From the NCBI RefSeq assembly GCF_016464305.1, contig NZ_JAEIOJ010000021.1, forward strand, positions 1-47,630: a stretch of DNA of 47,630 nucleotides. The letters run 5' to 3'. How positions within the stretch are numbered: position 1 is the first letter of the stretch; each line of letters opens with the position of its first letter. Shown piece by piece: positions 15,808-25,280 of the stretch. The stretch is from Umezawaea beigongshangensis. GTDB lineage: Bacteria > Actinomycetota > Actinomycetes > Mycobacteriales > Pseudonocardiaceae. The notes beneath the pieces were generated by a model that ran no database searches, had not been told where the DNA came from, and saw only the letters and a program-made list of their open reading frames with translations. The position numbers and the translations under genes are program-made.

Positions 15808-16764
15808 ATGGGCGAGAAGCGCATCATCACCGTGCTGGGTGCGACGGGAAGTCAGGGCGGCAGCGTCGTGCGCGCGATCGCGGCTGATCCCACCGGTGGG
15901 TTCGTCGCCCGCGCGGTGACCCGGAACAAGGGGAAGGCCGAGGAACTCCTCGCCTCGGGGGTCGAGGTCGTCGAGGCTGACCTGGACGACGAGGCAAGCC
16001 TGCGTCGTGCTTTCGACGGCGCCCACGGTGCGTTCGTGGTGACGAACTGGTGGGAGCCGCCGACCGCGGATTCGGTCTGGACCTCCCGGACCGAACGTGA
16101 ACGAGGACAGGCCGGGAACGCAGCCCGCGCGGCCGCCGCGACCGGCCTGCGGCACGTCATCTGGTCCACGCTGGCCGACACTCGGCCCTACCTGCCGGAC
16201 GCTCCCCGCCAGGAAGCCGACTACACCGTGCCGCACGCCGACGGCAAGGCCGAGGCGAACGCGTTCTTCCTCGACGCGGGCGTCCCCACCACCTTCGTCA
16301 CCGCACCGATGTACTACGAGTCCCTGTTCACCTTCAACGCCCCGCGGCGCGCTGAAGACGGCACCATCGTGCTGGCGATGCCGATCGGCTCCGCCCAGGT
16401 GGTCAGTGGCACCGTCGAAGACGTCGGTCGCACCGTGTACGCGATCTTCGGCAGGGGCGACACCCTCGTTGGCCGCACGGTGCCCATCGCGAGTGACCTG
16501 TGCGCCGGAGAGGACTTCGCCGCCGGAATTGCCGAGGCGCTCGGCGAACCCGTGCGCTACGTCCCCGTCGACCCGGCCGCACTGGCCCACTCGGGCATGC
16601 CCGACTCCGGCGAACTGGCCAACATGTTCCAGTACTTCATCAATGCCGAGAAGGACCTGACGCAGATCGACTTCGACTGGCTGCGGGACCTCAACCCGGG
16701 CCTACAGCCGTTCAGCACCTGGGCGTCCGCCAACCGGGACCGCTTCCGGGCACTGAGCCTGTGA
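15808..16764 (+). CDS. NmrA/HSCARG family NAD(P)-binding protein
   Basis: A 318-aa Rossmann-fold protein of the atypical SDR group. The nucleotide site is VLGATGSQGGSVVRAI near residue 10. GAHGAFVVTNWWEPP and TGLRHVIWSTLADTRPYLPD are typical of the HSCARG/NmrA branch, and AEANAFFLDAGVPTTFV and PMYYESLFTFN follow. The family ranges from NADPH sensors to quinone reductases. The canonical Tyr-x3-Lys catalytic pair is not evident, which fits a sensor or atypical enzyme. It is controlled by the divergent MarR, judging from the palindromes. A 9-bp hairpin at 16853 follows. Confidence 0.9.
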   Translation: MGEKRIITVLGATGSQGGSVVRAIAADPTGGFVARAVTRNKGKAEELLASGVEVVEADLDDEASLRRAFDGAHGAFVVTNWWEPPTADSVWTSRTERERGQAGNAARAAAATGLRHVIWSTLADTRPYLPDAPRQEADYTVPHADGKAEANAFFLDAGVPTTFVTAPMYYESLFTFNAPRRAEDGTIVLAMPIGSAQVVSGTVEDVGRTVYAIFGRGDTLVGRTVPIASDLCAGEDFAAGIAEALGEPVRYVPVDPAALAHSGMPDSGELANMFQYFINAEKDLTQIDFDWLRDLNPGLQPFSTWASANRDRFRALSL

Positions 16765-16852
16765 CATCCGAGGAATATCCGTGAAGAGCCCCGGTGCGGA
16801 TCTCTACGCACAGCGGGAGCACGCCCGTCGTCGGCTGCGACCGCGGCGCGCG

Positions 16853-16873
16853 GTGACTGCTGGTAGCAGTCAC
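16853..16873. terminator. Hairpin after NmrA gene
   Basis: GTGACTGCT-GGT-AGCAGTCAC, a perfect 9-bp stem, lies 90 bp beyond the stop codon and also just past the end of the decayed minus-strand frame, so it could serve both. Confidence 0.55.
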
Positions 16874-17690
16874 GTGGGGCCAGGAGACACCACCTCCTGA
16901 CCGGCCGACGCGGTGAGCGTCTCCACCAGTCCCACGAGATGGTCCTGTGGGGTGGTGGACGCGTTCAGAGCAGAGCGATGGACAAGCACACGGAGCCCCT
17001 GGTGGCGGGCGCTGATCTCGACGACCGCGATCCCACCAGGGGCTTCTGCGCCTTCCCGCCACCGCCACGTGCACCCCTGTTGCCCCTGGGCAACTGTTGC
17101 TCGGGAGGTGGGAAAGGGCTGCGTGTTGAGCAGCGCCTCCTCCCCCGCGGCCAAGAGCACGTGGCCGTGCACCACGGGCACCGGCCCGGCCCGCACCGTT
17201 CGACCTGCCCCGCACCTGCGCGGGGTCCGGCAGCGTCGACACCGTCCGCGACGAAGTCCTCGACCACGCCCGAAGACCGTCGAAGTCGGCGTGGAGCTGC
17301 ACCGGTGAGGCGGCGGATTCCACGGACTCGACGTCATGGCCCCCGACACGGCCATCGCTCGGGCGGCCGTCGCCCTCGGACACGACTTCCTCGAACGCCC
17401 GCTCGCGTGAACCGGGCACCCGGCGATCCGGACCGCGAGGTGGTGCTGCAGCACCACGGGCAGCCGGGCGCGTACTGCTGCCCGTCGGCGGGCCGGGCGA
17501 CAGTGGCCGCGAATCACCAGCCGGTTGAGACACTGCTCGAACAGGTACCGGGTGGCGCCGTGCGGTTCGACGCCGTGAAACCCGCGCGGGCCGCGGCGGT
17601 GGCGGTGGCGAAGTCGGAGGCCACGCGGACCACCTCGTCGGTGCGCAGGGCATGCGGCGTCGGAGGTCGAACTGACCGGCGCCGCGCCGC
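16870..17690 (-). pseudogene. Decayed minus-strand gene(s), unknown
   Basis: Several minus-strand pieces have good coding character but sit in different frames: TDEVVRVASDFATATAAARA (about 17640), ATRYLFEQCLNRLVIRG (about 17540), VHGHVLLAAGEEALLNTQPF (about 17160), and a natural-looking C-terminus IAVVEISARHQGLRVLVHRS then PQDHLVGLVETLTA ending at 16870. They may be one or two genes broken by several frameshifts. I recognise no family. The plus strand over the same span offers only short pieces such as DTAIARAAVALGHDFLERPL. Confidence 0.4.
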
Positions 17691-17757
17691 GCCGCGTCGT
17701 GGTCTGCGATGTGCGCCGCGAGGAGCCTCCGCGTGCTGGTCGCAGGAGAATGCGGCC

Positions 17758-18207
17758 ATGAGCAACGGGGGAAGACGTGCCGCGGTGGCGGCGCTGATCG
17801 GGCTTGCGGGAAGCCCCGATCACCGCGACAGGGCCGACGCGGGCCGCGGCCTGGCCAGTTTCGCCGAGATGCCGGAGGCCCGGGAGCCGCTGCTGGGACT
17901 CGTGCTCGATGCCGGTGACACGTTCGTCACCCGCATGACGGCGCAGGCGTTGCTCAGACGTCAGGACTCGGCCGGGCTTGCCGTGGTGGCCTCTGCTCTG
18001 GCCACCGCTGACCTCGACCAGGTCGACTGGATCCACACCGCGGTGCTCGACGTGTTCGGGGTGATCGACCGAGAGCGGGACGCCGCTGTGCGGAAGTGCG
18101 AGGCGCTGGAACGCGATGCCGATGAGCGGACGCGCCACGGCGCGAGCCAGTTGACCGCCGTGCTCACCGAGATCACCCCGCTCCTGCACGCCACGCGGAA
18201 CCACTGA
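17758..18207 (+). CDS. HEAT-like helical protein
   Basis: A 149-aa protein starting at ATG after AGGAGAATGCGGCC, an excellent ribosome site. It is all-helical with the look of HEAT-type units: REPLLGLVLDAGDTFVTRMT then AQALLRRQDSAGLAVVASAL and DQVDWIHTAVLDVFGVIDRE. HEAT repeats mediate protein contacts. Similar short proteins are common in Pseudonocardiaceae, but I know of no defined role. It stands between decayed stretches with no operon partner. Confidence 0.75.
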   Translation: MSNGGRRAAVAALIGLAGSPDHRDRADAGRGLASFAEMPEAREPLLGLVLDAGDTFVTRMTAQALLRRQDSAGLAVVASALATADLDQVDWIHTAVLDVFGVIDRERDAAVRKCEALERDADERTRHGASQLTAVLTEITPLLHATRNH

Positions 18208-18770
18208 TCATCCGACGAGGTGCCGGTGATCGTGCCGCACTGCCAGGCGACGCAGCCGCCGGAGGTACCGGCCGCAGAACCGGCACCACGACGACGGGTG
18301 CCGCGCCGTCCCTCCGCTGTGGCAGAACCGAGCGGTGCGGTGCCGACCACCGCTGATCGCGGTGTGACCCGGGGTTGCAGCGGGCCCTGCGGGCCGGCGA
18401 TGCGATCCGGACGACTCGTTCGGGAGGGGTACCTGGTGGGTCGGAACCAGACAGGGCCCACCAGCCCCTTTCACACGGCGGAGTCGGCGACGAGTCCAAC
18501 GCCCACCCGGCCGACTCGATCGAGGTCGTGCGCGAGTTCGGGTGACCGGGTGGGCGGCGTGCTCGACTCGAGACCGCCGCTCCGGAGAAGGCACGTCCTC
18601 GCGGGTGCGGCCCTGCAGCGCGACGGGATCGGCAGCGGTTCACCGATGGGCGACCGTGGCCGGGCACCCGCTGAGCAGGGGGCGCACGTGCCGGTGCAGA
18701 GGTTCGAGGAGGTCGGGGTGTTCGGCGGCGCGGTGGATCAGGGCGGCGGCGCCGGTGGGGCGCACTGCGC
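18208..18770. other. Decayed stretch
   Basis: A minus-strand piece around 18650-18780 reads ALIHRAAEHPDLLEPLHRHV, then RPLLSGCPATVAHR and a stop, with good codon bias. The rest shows nothing recognisable. It resembles the end of a helical regulatory domain but cannot be assigned. Confidence 0.3.
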
Positions 18771-19043
18771 ACATCACCGCACCACTCCGTCGAGGTGGGC
18801 GTGTTCACCGCGGCGGAATCGGCGGCGTTCCTGCAGGCCCGGCTGGCCCTGGACCCGACGCTGGCCTCCGGTGCGGAGGAGTTGGCCGCCGATCTGGGGC
18901 ACTTGCCCCTGGCCCTGGCGCAGGCGGCCGCCTACCTCACCGACCGCGAGCTGTCCTGCGCGGCTTACCGTCGCCGCTTCGCCGATCGGCGGCGCACTCT
19001 GGCAGAGCTGAGCACCGCTTCGCAGTCGCTGCCAGCGCGATGA
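18771..19043 (+). pseudogene. NB-ARC/TPR signalling ATPase fragment
   Basis: About 90 residues from the helical part of an NB-ARC ATPase of the FxSxx-COOH-associated TPR type: VFTAAESAAFLQARLALDPT, then AAELAADLGHLPLALAQAAAY (shown approximately) and DRELSCAAYRRRFADRRRTL, followed by a stop. The P-loop half and the TPR half are missing. The final residues fall inside the 385-bp repeat. It is a fragment without a plausible start. Confidence 0.65.
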
Positions 19044-19395
19044 CCCGCCCCGAGGGACTCGTCGGCGTGGTGAGCGAAGTGGTGACGGTCCAGGTGATGC
19101 GGACGTCGCCGTGAGAGGTGGACCGCTCGTAGTCGCGCACGTTCCCCGATCACTGGAAAGGCCTTCCCCACGTGGGCCCGGCGCTCTCGCCGATCGCTCA
19201 GCGCCGACACAGACGAACTGAAAAAAGGGTCGGAACATCAGCTGAGCGCTTGACCCCCGGTCGCCAGCCCCTCCTGACCGGCCGCCCACGAAGCCAGCAG
19301 GACCAGACCGTCCGCGGCCGCCGTGCCGGCGGGCGCGGTGTAGACGGTCAGGAGAAGGCCGGGTTCGGCGGCCAGTTCCATCGACTCGACGTCCA
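19011..19395. repeat. 385-bp direct repeat, copy 2
   Basis: Matches 14517-14901 in the same orientation. The repeat spans the end of the NB-ARC fragment, the spacer and the 3' end of the XRE regulator. Because the complete XRE gene continues only from this copy, copy 2 is probably the donor. Confidence 0.85.
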
Positions 19396-20128
19396 GGTCG
19401 AGCTGGCCCACTACCGGATGGTGCACACGCTTGCGTCCGGACCGGTGGAGCCGAACGTCCTGAGATGCCCACCGCTGCCGAAACAGTTCACTGCGTGTTG
19501 ACAACTCACCGACCAGGGCGATCAGCTCCTCGTCGTGCGGATTGCGACCGGCTTCCATGCGCAGCTTCGCGGCCACATCGCAGGCGATCCTGTCATAGTC
19601 GACGAAGAACGTTTTCGCCGCCTCGGGATCTAGATACACGAACCGCGCGGTGTTCGCAGGCCGTCGCGTGTCGGCCAGCACCGGTGAATACAGCGCGCGG
19701 GCAAGTTGATTCGTGGCCAGCACGTCATAACGGCCGTTGCAGATCCACGCCGGTGCGTCGGTGATGGCGTCGAGCACCTGCTGAAGCGCCGGACGCACCG
19801 TCACGGCGGGGCGCAGGCGGCGTGGAGCGCCGGGCGCCCTGGACTGCCGCGCGAGGTGGAACAGGTGATCGCGCTCGGCCTCGTCGAGTTGCAAGGCGGA
19901 GGCCAGCGCGTCGAGCACCCCGTCGGAGGCACCGGTGAGGCTGCCGCGCTCCATACGCACGTAGTAGTCGACCGACACCCCTGCTAGTAGAGCCACCTCT
20001 TCGCGACGCAGACCTGTGACCCGGCGGTTGCCGCCGTAGGCGGGCAGTCCGGCCCGCTCGGGCGTGATCCGCGCGCGACGCGAGCTCAGGAATTCCTTGA
20101 TCTCAGTGCGCAGGTCGATCGTGGCCAC
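19238..20128 (-). CDS. XRE regulator with MmyB-like ligand domain
   Basis: A 296-aa regulator starting at GTG. The helix-turn-helix is in residues 12-75 (GLRREEVALLAGVSVDYYVR then MERGSLTGASDGVLDALASA). The C-terminal MmyB-like (PAS-related) domain has ALQQVLDAITDAPAWICNGR, YDVLATNQLARALYSPV, PANTARFVYLDPEAAKTFF and DDE-type loops, ending HPVVGQLDLDVESMEL. Such regulators often bind fatty-acid-like ligands and control an adjacent SDR or dehydrogenase. Here an SDR lies 120 bp upstream on the same strand, so the two may form an operon. The last 50 residues lie within the duplicated segment. Confidence 0.9.
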   Translation of the reverse strand: MATIDLRTEIKEFLSSRRARITPERAGLPAYGGNRRVTGLRREEVALLAGVSVDYYVRMERGSLTGASDGVLDALASALQLDEAERDHLFHLARQSRAPGAPRRLRPAVTVRPALQQVLDAITDAPAWICNGRYDVLATNQLARALYSPVLADTRRPANTARFVYLDPEAAKTFFVDYDRIACDVAAKLRMEAGRNPHDEELIALVGELSTRSELFRQRWASQDVRLHRSGRKRVHHPVVGQLDLDVESMELAAEPGLLLTVYTAPAGTAAADGLVLLASWAAGQEGLATGGQALS

Positions 20129-20248
20129 CCCTTCACCATAGGTCCTGTTCGCAGGCGAAGGGAGTTACTGCTGGCATCCCCCGTCGAGACCCGACTCGGA
20201 GCAGTTCACGAGGGCCTCTCGGCCGCTGGCAAAGCCTCGCGCCGACGC

Positions 20249-21052
20249 TCAGGTACCCGATGCGGTCGTGGCGGTGCCGCCGTCGACCGGGACGACGGCG
20301 CCCGTCAGGTACGACCCGGCCCGGCTAGCGAGGAAGACGGCGACACCCGCCATGTCGTCGTCGCGGCCGAGCCTGCGCAGAGGGGCCTTCGCCGCGATCG
20401 TGTCGCCGATGGCGTCGATCGTGGCCGCCATCATCTGCGACGGGAACACTCCCGGGGCTACCGCGTTCACCGTGATGTGCTGTGGACCCAGTTCCCTGGC
20501 AAGCACCCTGGTGAGTTGATGGAGTGCCGCTTTGCTGCTGGCGTAGGAGTAGTTGGGCGCCTCGGCGACGTGGATGGCGGCGATACTGCCGATGTTGATG
20601 ATCCGCGCGGGATCATCGGCGGCGCCCGCCCTGCGCAGTGCGGGCAGCAGCGCCTGCACCAGCCAGAACGGCGACTTGAGGTTGAGGTCGATCACTGCGT
20701 CCCACGCCTCGGCCGGAAACGTCTCCAGCGGCTCGCGCCACATCGCTCCCGCGTTGTTGACGAGGACGTCCAGGCGTTCAGAGTCGGCCTTGACCAGATC
20801 AGCCAGGCGCCGGCACTCGTCGTACCTGGACAGATCAGCGGGGATTGCTCGAACGTCGCCGAATTCGGACAGCAGACGCTGCGCCTCCGCGCACGCGTCT
20901 GCCTTGCGTGAGCTGACGACGACGCGGGCGCCCGCCTGCAGAAGGCCGCGCGCGATCATCATCCCAATGCCCCTGGTGCCGCCAGTGACAAGTGCGTACT
21001 TCCCACTCAGATCGAAAAGATCCGCGTGAGTGGTGAACCGGTTGTCCGCCAT
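20249..21052 (-). CDS. Short-chain dehydrogenase/reductase (FabG/RhlG-like)
   Basis: A 267-aa classical SDR. The cofactor motif TGGTRGIG is near residue 23 and NNAG is present in LDVLVNNAGAMWREP. The catalytic Ser is in INIGSIAAIHV, with Tyr and Lys in YSYASSKAALHQL. The end VVPVDGGT is typical. The Arg and Lys after the second strand (VSSRKADA) favour NADP. It is probably an oxoacyl or ketone reductase in the cytoplasm with unknown substrate. It is followed by the XRE/MmyB regulator on the same strand, a common pairing. Confidence 0.9.
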   Translation of the reverse strand: MADNRFTTHADLFDLSGKYALVTGGTRGIGMMIARGLLQAGARVVVSSRKADACAEAQRLLSEFGDVRAIPADLSRYDECRRLADLVKADSERLDVLVNNAGAMWREPLETFPAEAWDAVIDLNLKSPFWLVQALLPALRRAGAADDPARIINIGSIAAIHVAEAPNYSYASSKAALHQLTRVLARELGPQHITVNAVAPGVFPSQMMAATIDAIGDTIAAKAPLRRLGRDDDMAGVAVFLASRAGSYLTGAVVPVDGGTATTASGT

Positions 21053-21925
21053 TGGTCTTCGTCCATTCTACCGTGGAGAGCACGTGCCGACACAGTCGCG
21101 CGTCCGGTGCAGCCGAATCACACTGATGGGGGGTGAAGCTGCCGCTCGTGTTCGTGAAGTGTTGTCAGCGCTTTTGTTCAGGTTCCCGGGACGGATTCTC
21201 GGGCGGCCGCCGGGCGCGCCTCACGTGGATCCTCATCTTCCTCCGTGCAACCGGGAGCCGACTCGAAAAGGGTGACAGGCGTCCTGGACGTCTGGGAGAC
21301 CCTGGTGGTACAGGTACTGCGAGAGCCTCCCTCCAGCGAACCTCTTCCATCGCGGTCGGCGGCGGTTCTCCACGTGGGATCGCCGACACCCCGGGTCGAG
21401 ACGTCTGCACGGCCGAGTCGCTCCCGTGGCACCTGCGTCGATCCGAACCGGAGACCCCCACCGCGCCGTCGCCGAACTCGTCCCCTCCTCGACGACGTCG
21501 AACGACTCCTCGGCCCGACACACACCCACAGCCGAACCGTCCGCTCCAGCCCGGAGCACTGGAAGAAACGTCTGCCCCGACCTCCGAAGCCGCCACCGTC
21601 CAGCGGTGCCCCGCACCAGACGCATTCGTCCTGGGCGCAGCGGCCTTTCCCGACCGGGCTGGCCGTACTCGGTCGACGAGGAGACGCAGGCGTTCCTGAC
21701 CGGCCCGGCCCACCCCGGCGGCTCCTGACCCGGACCCGGTTGTCGGTGCCCGCCCCTGTCCTGCCCGATCATGAACGACAGGCAACTGGTGCTGCAGCCG
21801 CGCGGCGGCCCGACGCACAACGGCCCGGTCAACTTCGACCACTCCGTCCGCCGCGACGAACTCATCGCCGATTGGCTCCTCGGTTGCAACCGCGCCGGTG
21901 AGCTCCCAGCGCCACCGAGCAGGTC
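21053..21925. other. Decayed stretch upstream of the SDR
   Basis: No complete gene is visible. A minus-strand piece near 21630 reads CAQDECVWCGAPLDGGGFGG, like the start of a zinc-ribbon, and another near 21800 reads FVAADGVVEVDRAVVRRAAA. They occupy different frames and have no clear start or stop. Confidence 0.3.
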
Positions 21926-22355
21926 GTACCCGCCTGCGCGCCGGTGCCGCGCCCGGTGAGCACCACCGCCAGCGCACGCGGCCCGCACGTCACCGCCAGG
22001 GTGGCCAGCAGCAGATCCGCCGACGGACGCGCCGGAGACAGCGCACCGGAGTCCGGCAACCCGATCCGGGTGCTGGGAGCCACGATCAGGTGATGGGCCT
22101 CGGGTGCCACCAGCACCGTCCCCGCGGCCAGCTCGTCGTCGTCGGCGGCGGCGCGCACCCGCAGCGCGGTGCGGCCGGCCAGGATCTCGCCAGATGGCTG
22201 GTCCGGTCCGGGCTCTGGTGCAACGCCACCAGCACCGCTGCGGGCAGATCCGCTCGTAGCGGCGCCAACACCCGGGTCAGGGCATCCAGGCCGCCGCCGG
22301 AGGCCACCAGCGCCACCACCGGAAAGTGCAACGCAAACGCACGATCCCCGCTCAC
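21926..22355 (-). pseudogene. CheB-like methylesterase, frameshifted and truncated (copy 2)
   Basis: A GTG at 22355 after AGGAGCGTCCGCG opens VSGDRAFALHFPVVALVASG, matching the start of CheB catalytic domains with the nucleophile Ser in ASGGG and the catalytic His in VLVALHQSP. Near 22190 one base is missing: the sequence CTGGCGAGATCCTG should read CTG-GCn-GAG-ATC. The frame then continues as ILAGRTALRVRAAADDDELA, VLVAPEAHHLIVA and VVLTGRGTGAQAG before homology stops. As in copy 1, the position of the catalytic Asp reads TGA rather than NDG. So this gene has a frameshift and no C-terminus. A 56-bp block is identical to copy 1. Confidence 0.7.
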
Positions 22356-22943
22356 CGCGGACGCTCCTGGCCCGGTGGCGGCTGACCGGTTCGGTTCAGC
22401 GCGGCAGCCAGCGCGCTCCCGCCGCTGCGGCTGGCCGGTGCGGTGTGCCACCGCACCCGCCAGCTCCGGTGTGCCCGACGTCCTGCACAGCAACTCGATC
22501 CCCGGCAAATCCCGAAGATCTCCGCACCAGCACCGTCACACCGGTGCACGACCAGGACTCCGCCGGGAAACCGCGCACCCCACCCCACGACCGCCTCGTC
22601 GGGCCGGTGCACCACGCAGGTGCCGCGCTGGAGCGTGGGCGGCGGGCAGACAAGCGCCGCAGTGACACCGGCCAGCGCAGCGCCGGACGCCACGACGCCG
22701 AGCATTCGAGCCCCTCGTGGTGAACACGCCCTCGCTGAGGCAGACGCTGAACAGCCCGCCGCAGCCAGAACGCCTGCGGAGACGGCCGGCCCGGCGAAGG
22801 CGGGTCTCGGCGGTGGGCTCCGGAGACCGGACCGCGTGTTCGGCGGGTGCCTCGCCCGGAGCGGACCGCCCCATATGACCCTACGACCACGCCGACCGCA
22901 GTCGCTCTCCCCACCTCCCCGTGCGCGTGGTCACGGAGGCGCT
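22356..22943. other. Decayed minus-strand gene upstream of CheB copy 2
   Basis: Minus-strand pieces read TLQRGTCVVHRPDEAVVGWG, FPGGVLVVHRCDGAGAEIFG and, in the next frame, ELLCRTSGTPELAGAVAHRT. They look like one small protein broken by a frameshift near 22500. No family is recognised. The segment lies directly in front of the CheB remnant, so the two may once have formed an operon. Confidence 0.35.
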
Positions 22944-23531
22944 TCACACTTCACGCCATCCCTGTTCCAGCAGGTCGAAGACGACGTCAAGAGCGGCACG
23001 CGGATCGGGTTCCGCGCCGGCGAGGTCCGGGATCGTCAGGACGTAGCGGGCAAGGGCCCGGATGTCCATCTCGCTCGCAGACCTACCGCACTCGGCGGCG
23101 ATGGCCTCCGAGAGCACGTCCTGACCGCGAAGCCACAGCTTGAGCTGGTAGCCGCGCAAGGCGGGGGTGTTGACGACCAGCTCAGTCCTGCGGCGGAACT
23201 CCACCGAGGGGTCGCTGCGGAACGGCCCGCGGCCCGCGAGGAACTCCCGCAGCGCTCGCAGGATCGTCTGCCCCGCTGGGCGATCACGAACGGCGGCGAC
23301 CAGAGCGGCCGCGCGTTGGGTGCCGTCGTCGAAGATCAGGGATTCCTTGCCGTCCGGGAAGTGACTGAACACGGTGCCCAGAGCCGTGTCGGCGGCCGCG
23401 GCGATCTCGGCCACGGTCACGTTGTCGTATCCGCGCTCCAGGAAGAGCGTCATCGCCGCCTCTGCGAGCGCTTGACGCGTCTGTGCCTTCTTGCGTTCCC
23501 TGCGCCCCACCGTCTCCACGAGACGAAGCAT
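22944..23531 (-). CDS. TetR family transcriptional regulator
   Basis: A 195-aa regulator. The N-terminal DNA-binding domain is ERKKAQTRQALAEAAMTLFL, then the helix-turn-helix VTVAEIAAAADTALGTVFSH and FPDGKESLIFDD. The ligand-binding part includes ILRALREFLAGRGPF and a last helix ALDVVFDLLEQGWREV. It is divergent from the amidohydrolase with an inverted repeat between them, so it most likely represses that gene and itself. Confidence 0.9.
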   Translation of the reverse strand: MLRLVETVGRRERKKAQTRQALAEAAMTLFLERGYDNVTVAEIAAAADTALGTVFSHFPDGKESLIFDDGTQRAAALVAAVRDRPAGQTILRALREFLAGRGPFRSDPSVEFRRRTELVVNTPALRGYQLKLWLRGQDVLSEAIAAECGRSASEMDIRALARYVLTIPDLAGAEPDPRAALDVVFDLLEQGWREV

Positions 23532-23547
23532 AGGTCGCCTGAACCGA

Positions 23548-23581
23548 TCATAAACTTGAAATCATTCTAAGTTTGATATGA
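23548..23581. promoter_or_regulatory. TetR operator candidate
   Basis: TCATAAACTT and AAGTTTGATATGA form imperfect arms around a 11-bp AT-rich centre, between the divergent TetR (start 23531) and amidohydrolase (start 23632). The core AAACTT/AAGTTT is perfect. The site is AT-rich in a GC-rich background, as expected for overlapping promoters. Confidence 0.55.
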
Positions 23582-23631
23582 TTCTAGTCGATGGTCGCCG
23601 CGGCGACGAGGCGCTGAGACAGGAGTGGCAC

Positions 23632-24849
23632 ATGAGGACTGCGATCACCAACGCGCGCGTGTTCGACGGCGAGCGGGTGCTCGACGCCGACACCGTCGTG
23701 ATCGACGGCGGCGTCATCATCTCGGTCGGTGCCGTTGCTCCACCGGGAAGCGAGATCGTCGACGCCAGAGGCAGCACCCTGCTGCCGGGACTGTTCGACG
23801 CTCATGTGCACACCAGCGAGGAGGCACTGGCTCTGGCGTTGCGGTTCGGGGTCACCACGGAACTGGAGATGCAGGGTGCCCACACCAAGCCCAACCGGAC
23901 GCACATCACCGCTGACGACGGTGTCGCCGACGTCCGATCAGCGGGGTTCGGGATCACGCCACCCGGCGGCCATCCCAGCGAACTGTTCCCCGAGGACTTC
24001 CGTCCCGGCGGCGGACGCCGCCCCGTCGGCGAGATCGTCCAACCCTTCTCGACCACACCGGAACAAGCAGCCGGCTTCATCCCACGACTGGTCGAGACCG
24101 GGTCCGACTACATCAAGTTCATGATCGACGACGGCAGCGTCGAGGGTCACCCCGGCCTTCCGACGCTCGACCGGGCAACCGTGACCGCAGGCGTCGCGGA
24201 GGCCCACAGGCACGGCATGCTCACCGTCGCCCACACCCTCACCGTCGAGGCGACCAGGATGGCGATCGACGCGGGCATCGACGGGCTGGTCCACCTGTTC
24301 GTGGACCAGCCGCACACCGACGAACTCGTTGACCTCATCGCGGCCTCCGGTGTCTTCGTCGTGCCCTGCGTGGTGCTCAACGCGTCCATGATGGGCATCA
24401 CCGGCGACGCCCTCGCCGACGACGTGCGCGTGTCCTCACGTCTCGACGCCGCCTGGAACGAGACCCTCCGCAGCAGCTTCAACCGCTATCCGCAAGGCAA
24501 GCTCGACGACGTGCTCCGCTCCGTCGGAGCACTGCACCACGCGGGCGTCGACCTCCTCGTCGGCACAGACGCCTCCATGCCGCTGCCGTTCCTGGGAGGT
24601 CTGGCCCACGGCGCCAGCGTCCACCAAGAACTGCAGCACCTCGTTCAGGCGGGCCTGTCCCCCACCGACGCGCTGGCAGCAGCCACGTCGGCTCCCGCAC
24701 GCCGCTTCGGCCTCCACGACCGCGGCCGCATCGCCGAGGGCAAGCGCGCCGACCTCCTCCTGGTGGACGGTGACCCGACGACGACGATCTCCGACACCCT
24801 CAACACCCGTGAGGTCTGGCGCCGCGGAACTCGCCTCGGCACGGCCTGA
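23632..24849 (+). CDS. Amidohydrolase family metal-dependent hydrolase
   Basis: A 405-aa TIM-barrel hydrolase of the imidazolonepropionase-like branch. ATG 23632 follows ACAGGAGTGGCAC. The N-terminal cap is AITNARVFDGERVLDADTVV. The first metal ligands are in LFDAHVHTSEEAL, a possible bridging Lys in SDYIKFMIDD, a His in TVAHTLT, and the last Asp in LLVGTDASMPLPF. The C-terminus has RIAEGKRADLLLVDGDPTTT, typical of the superfamily. There is no signal peptide, so it is cytoplasmic. Members cleave cyclic amides, dipeptides or organophosphorus esters, and the substrate cannot be read from sequence. Control by the divergent TetR is likely. Confidence 0.9.
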   Translation: MRTAITNARVFDGERVLDADTVVIDGGVIISVGAVAPPGSEIVDARGSTLLPGLFDAHVHTSEEALALALRFGVTTELEMQGAHTKPNRTHITADDGVADVRSAGFGITPPGGHPSELFPEDFRPGGGRRPVGEIVQPFSTTPEQAAGFIPRLVETGSDYIKFMIDDGSVEGHPGLPTLDRATVTAGVAEAHRHGMLTVAHTLTVEATRMAIDAGIDGLVHLFVDQPHTDELVDLIAASGVFVVPCVVLNASMMGITGDALADDVRVSSRLDAAWNETLRSSFNRYPQGKLDDVLRSVGALHHAGVDLLVGTDASMPLPFLGGLAHGASVHQELQHLVQAGLSPTDALAAATSAPARRFGLHDRGRIAEGKRADLLLVDGDPTTTISDTLNTREVWRRGTRLGTA

Positions 24850-24869
24850 ACCGCCCCCGGCCTGGTGAG

Positions 24870-24885
24870 GGGCTCCGACGAGCCC
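24870..24885 (+). terminator. Hairpin after amidohydrolase
   Basis: GGGCTC-CGAC-GAGCCC, a 6-bp stem, starts 20 bp after the stop codon. Confidence 0.4.
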
Positions 24886-25280
24886 TGGGTTCCGCGGAGC
24901 CGGGTCGCCGGACCGTCGTGCCGATGTCATCGAGGATGAGGCCGGCACGCGCGGGAGTCATCCGCCGGAGTTCCGTCGCGAAGTCCTCGCGGTACCGGCG
25001 GGACGAGAAGGGGAAGTCTCCCCGGACGCAGATGCCGGTCAGACTCCGCAACCCGCACCACCACCGGGTGAGCACCTCTCCCACCCCGCACGGCCACCCC
25101 CCACCCGGGCGGACCCCGCAGGGCGGCGATCGGGCAGGCGGGCAGTGCGCCACTCGCCTCCCCGCCCGACCGCCTGGAGGCCGCACCGGAGGGAGAAGCA
25201 CCTGCCCGGGGAGAGACTCCGGCACGAGCGGACACGGGCGGTGTCGGACGAAGTCAGGCACCGCCGTTGCTGTTACCCGG
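24886..25280. other. Spacer with a coding-like minus-strand piece
   Basis: A minus-strand frame at about 24900-25060 reads LTGICVRGDFPFSSRRYRED, FATELRRMTPARAGLILDDI and GTTVRRPG, with good codon bias and a plausible end. Upstream of it the frame degenerates. It may be the 3' part of a lost gene. Nothing else is visible. Confidence 0.3.
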
